Shown in pieces: positions 22,470-31,215 of a stretch of 64,000 nucleotides of DNA (positions within the stretch are counted from its first letter, which is position 1; every line of letters begins with the position of its first letter). This stretch comes from Cordilura impudica. Lineage: Eukaryota > Arthropoda > Insecta > Diptera > Scathophagidae. The notes beneath the pieces are model-generated. The model saw only the letters and a program-made list of their open reading frames with translations. It searched no databases and was not told where the DNA came from. Both the position numbers and the translations under genes were made by a program. The DNA is taken from assembly GCA_963682025.1 (NCBI GenBank), contig OY821517.1, positions 20,100,548-20,164,547 on the forward strand, written 5' to 3'.

Positions 22470-25067
22470 ATGCCCAAACTTTTTTGCTTCTTGTGTGAGT
22501 ATAATTTTGATTCTCCATCTTCTTTGATCGCCCATTTAAAAGTTCACCATGATGTTCCAATCATAAGCAAATTTGAGTGTAAATCCGAAAATTGCAATCA
22601 AATTTTTAGCAATATGTACAGGTTTCGAAAACATTTACAAAAACATATGAAAATTCATTCTCTTAAACATAAAAATACTGTTCATTGTTCTAATGTAGTT
22701 CAAGATATCGAAGTTGATATATTATTTCCTAAACCATCAGAAGTTCCGATGGAATCTATTGAGCCTTTTTCTTCTGTTTTGAAGAACTCAACAGTTTCAG
22801 TTCCTCAACCATCAGAAGTTCCGATGGAATCTATTGAGCCTTTTTCTTCTGTTTTGGAGAACTCAACAGTTTCAGTTCCTCAACCATCAGAAGTTCCGAT
22901 GGAATCTATTGAGCCTTTTTCTTCTGTTTTGGAGAACTCAACAGTTTCAGTTCCCCAACCATCAGATGTTTTGAAACATTCAGTAATTTCATTTCTTCTA
23001 GATCTTCATAATAATCAGACATATTCTAGAAAAAGTATTCAAAGTATTCAAAATTCTGTTACAGATTATATCACTGCTCCTATCTCCGAAATTATAAAAA
23101 GAAATTTTGGTAATAACGAAAATAATTTATTTTTCAATGAAGTTATGTCATTTATATCTCATCCATTTTCATTTATCAATACTGAATACAAATTTCTAAA
23201 AGAATTGGAAAAACTGCAATTGTACAAGGAACCTCAAAAATATGTTATAAGTAATGATTTATCAGTAATTGTTCTAAACAACAATCCCACGTTGGCGAGC
23301 GTCAACACCGAAATTATTCTTGTGGATATTTTTTTCCAAATTCAAAAGTTCTTTGAAGCTAAAAACGTTTTGCATGAAATACTGTCTTATACAGAGCAAA
23401 CTTCAAGCTCTGCTAATTATTGTCATTTTATCACCGGAGATTTATGGAAAAAATTTAGTATGGATCGAAGATCTTTAACAATACCTCTTCTGTTATATCT
23501 CGACGATTTTGAGATTAATGATCCATTAGGATCGAAATCTGGACAACAAAAAATTTGTGGTATTTATTACACTTTTGCAAATATACCAAAAAGTCAAATT
23601 AGTCGGTTAACAAATACATTCGTTGCAGGGTTTATAAAATCTGTGGACTTATATGAAACTGGTATTAACATTTCTTTAACACCTCTTCTCAAAATATTAA
23701 ATAAATTACAGACGGACGGTTTGGATATAGAAGTAGATGGCAAATTTATTAAAATTTTCATAAAACTTTCTCAAATCTTAGGCGATAATTTGGGTCTCAA
23801 CGCAGTTTTGGGTTACAATAGCTCATTTTCTGCAAATTCATTCTGTAGAATATGTAAGAGACACAAACATCAAACACGAACTGATTGCACTGAAATTTCC
23901 AATTCTTTGAGAACTAAAGAAAATTATGATCTTGACCTTTCATTAAATAATCCATTTGAAACTGGAATTAAAAACGATTCATTATTCAATAACCTTGTAG
24001 ATTTTCATGTCACCGATAACGTAGTATGTGACATTATGCACGATTTCTTCACAGGAATTTGCAAATATAATTTTTCTAAAATTATAAACTATTTTATTTA
24101 TGAAAAAAAGTTTTTATCTTTGGAGACATTTAATTATAGGAAGCAAATGTTCCAATACGGTTGTTGCGAAGTGGGTAACATGAGTCCCCCAATACAAAAA
24201 AATCATATTAAAACAGCAAATTTCAAAATGAGTGCAAAACAAATGAAATGTTTCACTCATTTTATCCTTCTTTTCGTAGGTGATCTTATCGATGCAAATG
24301 ACCCTGTATATAAATTCCTAATAATATTCGTTAAAATTGTGGATATACTTTTATCACCAAGTTTCGACGATGAACTTCTTTTCAATCTTAAATTATTAAT
24401 AACACAGCACAACGAATTATATCAAACATTATTCAAAGAACACTTGAAACCAAAATACCATAATCTCGTCCATTATCCCACAATTATTAAAAAACTGGGT
24501 CCATTAAAGAATTTATGGTCATTTCGATTCGAATCTGAACACCAAGTTCATAAAAAATATGCGCAAAGTATAACTTCAAGGGTAAATATCCCACTCACAT
24601 TGGCGATAAAATCATCATTGAGTTTTGCACACTCAATTGAGAAGAATGATTTTTTTCAACCTAAATTCATTTTCAGTGATTTGAGCGCAATTCAAGTTGA
24701 CAAATATGAAAATATTAGTTTAATGAATTCTCTGGATTTGACTTCATTTAAAAGAACGAACGCAGTTGTTTTCAATGGTCAAACATTTAAAAAAGGCCAA
24801 GTCGTCACAGTAACAGAAGAAAATGTGAATGTTTATGAAATTGTGGATTTTTTTATAAAAGAAAATGATGTTTTTCTTCTTGTTAAGAAACATTGCTGTT
24901 TAAATTTTTCTCAAAAGTTCCAATCTTACTTCATTGGTAATGAAACTCAAACATATGATATGATAAACCTTGATATAATTGATGGTCCACCGTTGCATTT
25001 TTATTGGCTAAATAATGGGTTGAAAGTGTTGAGGCCCAAAAAATATTGGAAATACAAACAAAATTAA
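22470..25067 (+). CDS. C2H2 zinc-finger Tnp2-like transposase, 865 residues
   Basis: Single uninterrupted frame starting at an ATG 19 bases after the upstream stop. Residues 6-27 form a C2H2 finger (FCFLCEYNFDSPSSLIAHLK, then VHH) and about 36-62 a second (CKSENCNQIF...HLQKHMKIH). Residues about 89-164 are three 25-residue tandem repeats. The catalytic core has LLLYLDDFEINDPLGS (Asp345/Asp346), a Cys pair FCRICKRH after a GLNAVLGYNSSFSAN stretch, DIMHDFFTGICKYN (Asp521 or Asp525), and FRFESEHQVHKKYAQ (Glu688 or Glu690). This Asp-Asp-Glu order and the spacing around H-x-x-Y-P resemble Tnp2-type transposases (PF02992 group) in their animal versions. The expected job is to bind the subterminal repeats and cut and rejoin the element in the nucleus. 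A likely polyadenylation signal AATAAA lies near 25089. The lack of stops suggests recent activity. Confidence 0.85.
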   Translation: MPKLFCFLCEYNFDSPSSLIAHLKVHHDVPIISKFECKSENCNQIFSNMYRFRKHLQKHMKIHSLKHKNTVHCSNVVQDIEVDILFPKPSEVPMESIEPFSSVLKNSTVSVPQPSEVPMESIEPFSSVLENSTVSVPQPSEVPMESIEPFSSVLENSTVSVPQPSDVLKHSVISFLLDLHNNQTYSRKSIQSIQNSVTDYITAPISEIIKRNFGNNENNLFFNEVMSFISHPFSFINTEYKFLKELEKLQLYKEPQKYVISNDLSVIVLNNNPTLASVNTEIILVDIFFQIQKFFEAKNVLHEILSYTEQTSSSANYCHFITGDLWKKFSMDRRSLTIPLLLYLDDFEINDPLGSKSGQQKICGIYYTFANIPKSQISRLTNTFVAGFIKSVDLYETGINISLTPLLKILNKLQTDGLDIEVDGKFIKIFIKLSQILGDNLGLNAVLGYNSSFSANSFCRICKRHKHQTRTDCTEISNSLRTKENYDLDLSLNNPFETGIKNDSLFNNLVDFHVTDNVVCDIMHDFFTGICKYNFSKIINYFIYEKKFLSLETFNYRKQMFQYGCCEVGNMSPPIQKNHIKTANFKMSAKQMKCFTHFILLFVGDLIDANDPVYKFLIIFVKIVDILLSPSFDDELLFNLKLLITQHNELYQTLFKEHLKPKYHNLVHYPTIIKKLGPLKNLWSFRFESEHQVHKKYAQSITSRVNIPLTLAIKSSLSFAHSIEKNDFFQPKFIFSDLSAIQVDKYENISLMNSLDLTSFKRTNAVVFNGQTFKKGQVVTVTEENVNVYEIVDFFIKENDVFLLVKKHCCLNFSQKFQSYFIGNETQTYDMINLDIIDGPPLHFYWLNNGLKVLRPKKYWKYKQN
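22734..22970 (+). repeat. 75-bp in-frame tandem repeat inside the transposase gene
   Basis: Units start at 22734, 22809 and 22884 (CCATCAGAAGTTCCGATGG), with a partial fourth at 22959. They are nearly identical at the DNA level, differing by a base or two. Each encodes 25 residues beginning PSEVPMESIEPFSSVL. The segment lies between the zinc fingers and the catalytic core and probably forms a flexible, Ser/Pro-rich linker. Confidence 0.95.
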
Positions 25068-25390
25068 TTTCTAATGTATGTTTAATTGAATAAATTTAAT
25101 ATCTTCTATTAATATCTCATAATTTACAAATTTACTTACTTTTATATTATATTTTATAATGAATAATTGAAATGTATCTAATAAAACAAATTATAAAAAT
25201 AATTATTTAAGCTTATTAAACTTATTAATTATTATTTTTATAATAATTGTACGAGTATAATAAATAAAATATATATTGTTCCTACTTATTACCTAAGGGA
25301 ATAATGTAAATAAATAATTAAAATACAAATATATAATAATAATATAATAATAAAATTAAAAAATAAATTTTCACCTTTAAATAAATGTGT

Positions 25391-25850
25391 TTATTTTTAT
25401 TAAGAAGGAATCCGTCTTGATTTTATAAGATTCCGTCTTATTTTTATTAAGAAGGAATCCGTCTTGGTTTTATAAGATTCCGTCTTGTTTTTATTAAGAA
25501 GGAATCCGTCTTGGTTTTATAAGATTCCGTCTTATTTTTATTAAGAAGGAATCCGTCTTGGTTTTATAAGATTCCGTCTTGTTTTTATTAAGAAGGAATC
25601 CGTCTTGGTTTTATAAGATTCCGTCTTATTTTTATTAAGAAGGAATCCGTCTTGGTTTTATAAGATTGCGTCTTATTTTTATTAAGAAGGAATCCGTCTT
25701 GGTTTTATAAGATTGCGTCTTATTTTTATTAAGAAGGAATCCGTCTTGGTTTTATAAGATTCCGTCTTATTTTTATTAAGAAGGAATCCGTCTTGGTTTT
25801 ATAAGATTCCGTCTTTTTTTTATTAAAAAGGTTTCCGTCTTATAATAAGA
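25391..25850. repeat. 47-bp tandem array at the right end of the 6.3-kb transposon
   Basis: Nine units with AAGAAGGAATCCGTCTTG starting at 25402, 25449, 25496, 25543, 25590, 25637, 25684, 25731 and 25778, exactly 47 bp apart, plus a diverged tenth at 25825. Each unit holds AAGAAGGAATC and, inverted, GATTCCGTCTT, so about twenty binding-motif candidates are packed into 460 bp. Units differ by single bases (Cttg/Ctta, attcC/attgC), which suggests recent amplification. Confidence 0.95.
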
Positions 25851-26630
25851 CGGGATTCTTCTTGGAGAAAAACCATAGAGAAATCTTCTTGACTTTGTTC
25901 TATTCTATAGGGCATCTAGGCGGATCTTTTTTCTGTGTGTACCCACGAGTGGCGAGGAAAGAACCTCTGCTCATAGTGAAAAATAATGAAAAACGACTGA
26001 AATGTGCTACAGAAAACATTTCACTTCCTCCAGAGTACTGGGGTGACGCTAATTTCTTTGATGAAACGAAAGTGATGATGTATGGGCTCAAAAAAATTTG
26101 AGCTGTCGTTCAAAGTATTTGGTTGTATATCAAGCGAGGGAGTTGGTAGAATCAGAATTTTGGATGAAATAACGACCATAGAAGTTTATCTTAATTTGGT
26201 AGTTTTCGACAATTCGGTTTTGTTGAAACGGTTTTTATACCCCAGCCTAGAGTCCATCTAAACAAAAAGGTCAGTAAAAGGTCGCCAACAAATAAGAATT
26301 ACTTATTAAAAAAAGAGTGGAAAAAAAATTCCGGCAGAATATAATATTCCAAAGCTTATTTATTCAATGAGCAGACGTTTGCAATTAGGAATTGATGCTC
26401 AAGGTGGATACAAAAAATATTAGTTACTAAAAACCCATATATGGCGAATAAATTAATAGCAAGCTTTCATATCAAAATCCTTTATAATTTCTTTCAATTT
26501 TCATTAAATCTTGGTGAGCACGCTCCCCTTGTTTGTTGCTCAATGCACCTATGTTTTGTGGAAAAAAAATCTAAATGCGAATGAAGAAAATGCATTTTGA
26601 GTGATATTCGTGCACTTAATTCGTGATAAT

Positions 26631-27353
26631 TATACCCTATACCACTATGTGGTTTGGGTATAATGACTTTGTGCTGCTGTTTGTAACAACCAAAAATATT
26701 TGACCTAGACCAATCTTTAAATATACCGATAGAATCAGAATCATTTTCTGAGTTGATTTAACAATGTCCGTCCGTCCGTCCGTCTGTGTGTCCATGTAAA
26801 GCTTGTAATCAAACTGCAGGTCGCAAATATGAATATATTTTGATTTTGGTATATAAGCTTTTATCGGCCATGGGATGAACGCTATTGAAATTGGTGAGAA
26901 TCGGTCCATGTTCAGACCTAGCCCCCATACAAATTACCCATATGAAATCGACATAAATTGCCATAAGATCCAAATTGTCATATAGATCTTACTCAATTTG
27001 GGTTTGTATGCATTCATTACATCCACTAATGAGTAGTCCAAAAATGATCCCTTTGACTCCACACAGAGCTGCTTCCCGATCTTCACTTAAATCTATTAAA
27101 AAACAAAAATATTGCACTGATTCTTCTCAAATTTTGTTTGTACATATTTTTGGACCTAGTCCCTTTATAGATATAGCACCCGATATGAACTTTTTCATAT
27201 CTGCAGCCAAAAAAATTAATAAAAATCCCACTCAAATTTGGTTTTTGCTTATTTTCAATGTCCAGTTAGTTGGGCCTAAGAGATAGGGTTTCTAAACGCA
27301 TGGTATAGGGTATCGTATAGTCGGTCTAGACCGACTATAATTTTCTTACTTGT
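26631..27353 (-). mobile_element. DINE-1/Helentron-type element (minus)
   Basis: Runs from TATACCCTATACCACTATG through a GTCCGTCCGTCCGTC core (26766-26782) to the 18-bp palindrome AGTCGGTCTAGACCGACT and the terminal CTTACTTGT. It is inserted in the uncharacterised minus-strand pseudogene. Translations across it are shared by several copies and are not genes. Confidence 0.88.
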
Positions 27354-27835
27354 TTTTCAATAATTCATCAACAATTTATTTGTAGTTTGCACTCTTATTG
27401 TTTCCAAGAAAACTGTCCACGATGCTCTTGAAAGATTTCCAGGCTGCATATTCTTTCTCCAATAAACATTGTGAAAAATTGTCATCATTCAATAGCTTCC
27501 TGATCTGAGGGCCAACATATATGCATTCTTTGATTTCAGCACAGGAAATTTTAGGAAAAACCGCTAACAAATATTTAAATGCAGCATCATCTTTGTCCAG
27601 AGCCTTGACAAAGTTCCTATAAGGGCCAAATTTTATGTGCAGCGGCTGAAGAAGAACGTCATTTTGATCAATTAATTAATTTTTGGCCACTCTGTTCTGA
27701 CGTAGTGATGACATGTAGCGCGACTATCCCACAGACAAAGGAAACAACAGTATTTTGTGAAACTTCCTTGCATACGAGTCGAAAAACCAATGACCTCAAA
27801 CAAAATAATTTACAGTTATTTACAATGGTCTATAC

Positions 27836-29526
27836 CAGGGTTCACCAACTGGCGGACCGCTGTCCGGATCCGGACCATAGACCTATTTTATGCGGACCTT
27901 GTGTTAAGAACACAAAATATTTGACTTATGTAACAACAATTTCATGAGAAATATTATCTTCCCGACTTCATCCTTTGGTGATGATCCGTTAACTAATAAG
28001 TAATAGGGAAACCTATACAAAAAAAAAAAAAAAAAAAATTATAAATTCAATGTTGGGCGATAACACAAACAATTTCATTAGTAATATTCATGTCATCAGC
28101 GAGGTGCAACAAAATCTCACACACACACTCGTCGGACAGGCTCATCAAATCATTCAAAACTATCAACACAGCCTGTTAAATAATTCCGATTATTACGCCT
28201 TGGCTATGAATGAATCATGTGACATCACTGATAAAGCACACTTGGTTATTTTTGTACGTTTCTTGGATAAAATGAGACAAACTTTTGTTGAGGAGCTATT
28301 AATTATTTTGCCGTTAATAGGAAGAACCCGAGGAGAAGACATGATAGACACGGTGATGGATTATTTCGTTAAAAATGAGTTAGACTTAAAAAAGCTTTTA
28401 TCAGTAACTACCGACGGCGATGGTTGGGGCTAAAAAAGGACTAGCTCATATATTGAGAAGCAGTGCAAAATGTAATTAAAATTTGATTTCTTACCATTGT
28501 ATCTTTCATCAAACTGTGCCTTGCTGCAAACTCAATTTTAATCTCGAGAGAATAATCCAAGAAGTGATGAAAATAATAGATTTTCTTCGGTCAAAATCAG
28601 CACTGAAATATCGTGAATTGAAAATATTTCTTGACGAAGTGGATGCTCAATTTGACGATCTGTTATTGCATACTAATGTGAGATGGTTACGCAAAGGCTG
28701 CGTTTTATAATGATTCTTCACCATTTTAGAAGACTTGAAGACATTTCTTTTCAAAATTGATCAAACGTCAACAAACGATTACTTAAGTTTTCTTAGCGGT
28801 AAAGGCAACGTAACTTCCATTGCCTTCTTATCAGATATTTTTAATCACGTCAATTATCTGAACCTTAAACTTCAAGGCAAAGGAAAGTTTGTATGGGAGC
28901 TCCTGACAGAAGTAAAAAGCTTTTTGCGAAAACTCGATCTTTTCAACATTGATCTGGTTAACGAACGCCTGCATTTCCCTAACTTAAAAAAAAATCTGCA
29001 ATGACAACGAGCTTGACGTCGGCCAATACAGGACATGCATTGAGGATTTAAAATCGGAATTTGAAAACAGACAAGAGTTTTGAATAAAATTTGTTTGTGC
29101 TAATAAAAACCCAGAATTAAAAAAAATAGCCTTGAAACTTCTCATTTTGTTTGGGTCAACATGTGTTTGTGAAGCAGCATTTTCTAAGATGAACTGCATT
29201 AAAAATAAATTCCGGAACAGACTTGCAGGCGAACATCTGCAAGATTTAATGACAATAACCTGCACAAGCTTTACTTCAAACTTCGGACTGATAGTCCACG
29301 ACAAAAAATTTAATTTTTCTCACTAATATTGTACTTACTTCATTTTATTCAAAGCGTTTGTTTATTATTTAATAAAATAATGCACCAAAACCCATTCGTT
29401 TTATTTATCTATTGATACAGTATCTACACATATTATTTAAATAGTTAAGTTTATTACCTTCCGGACCGCGACGGTCGTGATTTTTTTAAAAAACGGACCC
29501 CAAATGAAAGTAACTGGTGACCGCTG
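27836..29526 (+). mobile_element. hAT transposon with perfect 8-bp target duplication
   Basis: Left end CAGGGTTCACCAACTGG, right end the complement of CAGCGGTCACCAGTTAC, and GTCTATAC duplicated at 27828-27835 and 29527-29534. The 8-bp duplication is diagnostic for hAT. Inside, in three frames, are transposase pieces: MNESCDITDKAHLVIFVRFL and SVTTDGDG (28050-28433), LLLHTNVRWLRKG (28483-28710), a middle segment (28735-29004) and the C-terminal dimerisation region CVCEAAFSKMNCIKNKFRNR (29132-29326). This resembles the ZBED5/GTF2IRD2-like branch of hAT. The N-terminal BED finger is not visible, and frameshifts and stops make it inactive. Confidence 0.9.
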
Positions 29527-29577
29527 GTCTATACTATATACAAAGATATTTAAATCACAAATTTTAAGGTCGCCACA

Positions 29578-29685
29578 GATCTTCAATTTACGATCGTTCT
29601 ATTTGAGAAATGTCAAAATTTCAGTCATTGATCTTCAATTTACGATCGTTCTATTTGAGAAATGTCAAAATTTCAGTCATTGATT
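29578..29685. repeat. Tandem duplication of about 55 bp
   Basis: GATCTTCAATTTACGATCG...CAGTCATT occurs twice in tandem (about 29578-29632 and 29633-29685). It lies within the coding remnant of the minus-strand pseudogene, between the hAT and the DINE. Confidence 0.9.
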
Positions 29686-29690
29686 CGTAA

Positions 29691-30461
29691 TTATACCCTA
29701 TACCACTATGTGGTTTGTCCTGCTGTTTGTAACAACCAAAAATATTTGACCTAGACCCATCTTTAATTATACCGATCGAATCAGAATCACTTTCTGAGTT
29801 GATTTAACAATGTCCGTCCGTCCGTCCGTCCGTCCGTCTGTGTGTCCATGTAAAGTTTGTAATCAAACTCCAGGTCGCAAATATGATTATATTTTGATGA
29901 AATTTGGTATATAAGCTTTTATCGGCCATGGGATGAACGCTATTGAAATTGGTGAGAATCGGTCCAAGTTCAGACCTAGCCCCCATACAAATTACCCATA
30001 TGAAATCGACATAAATTGCCATAAGATCCAAATTGTCATATAGATCTTACTCAAATTGGGTTTGTATGCGTTCATTACATCCACTAATGAGTAGTCCAAA
30101 AATGATCCCTTTGACCCCATATAGAGCTGCTTCCCGATCTTCAATTAAATCTATTAAAAAACAAAAATATTGCACTGATTCTTCTCAAATTTTGTTTGTA
30201 CATATTTTTGCAAAATACAAGAGACTTTACCAAACATGATCAGGATTGGTCCATTTTTGGACCTAGTCCCTTTATAGATATAGCATCCGATATGAACTTT
30301 TTCATATCTGGAGCCAAAAAAATTAATAAAAATCCCACTCAAATTTGGTTTTTGCTTATTTTCAATGTCCAGTTAGTTGGGCCTAAGAGATAGGGTTTCT
30401 AAACGCATGGTATAGGGTATCGTATAGTCGGTCTAGACCGACTATAATTTTCTTACTTGTT
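29691..30461 (-). mobile_element. DINE-1/Helentron-type element (minus)
   Basis: Complete-looking copy: TTATACCCTATACCACTATG tail, (GTCC)n core at 29813-29838, perfect 18-bp palindrome near 30426-30443 and the terminal CTTACTTGT. Very similar to the copies at 26631 and 34786. It lies within the same interrupted pseudogene. Confidence 0.9.
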
Positions 30462-31215
30462 TTCCTTTGTATTAATGGCATGAGCAATTGGTATGGATGG
30501 TTTTTCATTTCCATTATGCAAAAGAGGAGCCTTAAAACTGTACCTTAGAGCCATCAATAAATAATCTCCATTCATTTTGTCATATGGCGGGCTTATTTTT
30601 TTGAAATAAACCATCAACAGTAGTACAGTTTAAAATAGAGCGTTTCTTTTCATAATATGCAGCCAATTCCATACTTCTATTTCTATAGATTGTTACTTTT
30701 GTTCCAACTGCAAGATGTTTCCACTGCTGCATGTGTGAAGCGAAGCTAGCAATTCTGCGTCTTGTTTCGTTAAATGTAAATGTAAGTTCCGAATTAGATC
30801 ATTCAGCTAAATGGCGTTCATCATCAGCCTCATACAAGTTATCACTGCTGGTGAAATATGTTTCGGACTCACAGCTCGTAGCACTGGGAATGACTGGGAG
30901 TAGATCATTTGGTGTACGGTGAACTGGATTGGAAACCGATGGGACATTCGCGTAAGTAATATTTTTTCGATTTTTCATATTGAATGCAGCAACTTTTGTT
31001 AAACAGAAATAACAAGTGGTTTGGTTGTTATTTGACTCTCTCCAAATAGATCTTCCTGCCATTTACCACTTGTATAAAACAGTTCTGCAACTATTGCAAA
31101 CCATTGTCGTTGTCCACGGTTTGTCCAATTTTCTGACAGCAAAACCTAAATAATCTAAATATGCATATTTTAATTATTCTGATATTGCATATCCCTTTTT
31201 TCCAACCAAATATTC

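Larger units (their letters stand above)
19597..25939 (+). mobile_element. 6,343-bp two-gene DNA transposon (Tnp2/CACTA-like), apparently intact
   Basis: Bounded by CACAGAGCTAAAAAT on the left and the complement of CACACAGAAAAAAGATCC on the right, with TA on both outer sides (19595-19596 and 25940-25941). Excision of the element plus one TA restores the interrupted Tc1-like frame exactly, which fixes the ends to within a base or two. Inside are a five-coding-exon SAM-domain gene (20610-22450), an intronless zinc-finger transposase gene (22470-25067), and at both ends repeated AAGAAGGAATC-type motifs. The D-D-E layout of the second gene resembles Tnp2-family transposases of the CACTA/EnSpm (CMC) group. 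The 2-bp duplication and CACA rather than CACTA ends mean the superfamily is inferred, not certain. No disabling mutation was seen in either gene. Confidence 0.85.
19317..26424 (+). pseudogene. Tc1-like transposase gene, split by a 6.3-kb transposon
   Basis: The N-terminal half is 19317-19596: ATG at 19317, MPGKRVCQNITQLVYF, helix-turn-helix EKSAREIATMFSHKIKTVCK, then after a frameshift KVSHETIRNEIRKHKYY. The C-terminal half is 25940-26424: PRVARKEPLLIVKNNEKRL, NISLPPEYWGDANFFDETKV (first catalytic Asp, DE), GVGRIRILDEI, and after further damage the C-terminal end YIPKLIYSMSRRLQL followed by GIDAQGGYKKY and a stop. Joining 19596 to the TA at 25940 gives KHKYYPRVARKEP in one frame, as expected for Tc1 transposases. 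The segment with the second Asp (DNDPKH-like) is absent. It was already decaying or decayed since, and is non-functional. Confidence 0.88.
26430..31215 (-). pseudogene. Uncharacterised TE-associated arthropod protein, broken and split by three insertions
   Basis: Minus-strand pieces, in protein order. First, about 31215-30470: VCNSCRTVLY-like start, then AGRSIWRESNNNQTTCYFCL, SILNCTTVDGLFQ, EWRLFIDGSKVQFKAPLLHN. Second, 29690-29535: KICGDLKI. Third, 27835-27354: YCCFLCLWDSRATCHHYV, LLQPLHIKFGPYRNFVKAL, GPQIRKLLNDDNFSQCL. Fourth, 26630-26430: IHFLHSHLDFF- and GERAHQDLMKIERNY-like text. This order matches a large uncharacterised protein family that is multicopy in arthropod genomes. I know no function for it; Cys-pair motifs suggest zinc binding. 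Stops and shifts occur in every piece. DINEs at 26631-27353 and 29691-30461 and a hAT at 27836-29526 interrupt it. Confidence 0.75.

Noticed and set aside
25391..25850. Regularly spaced array considered as CRISPR-like
   Set aside because: Units are contiguous with no unique spacers, and it belongs to the end of a eukaryotic transposon.
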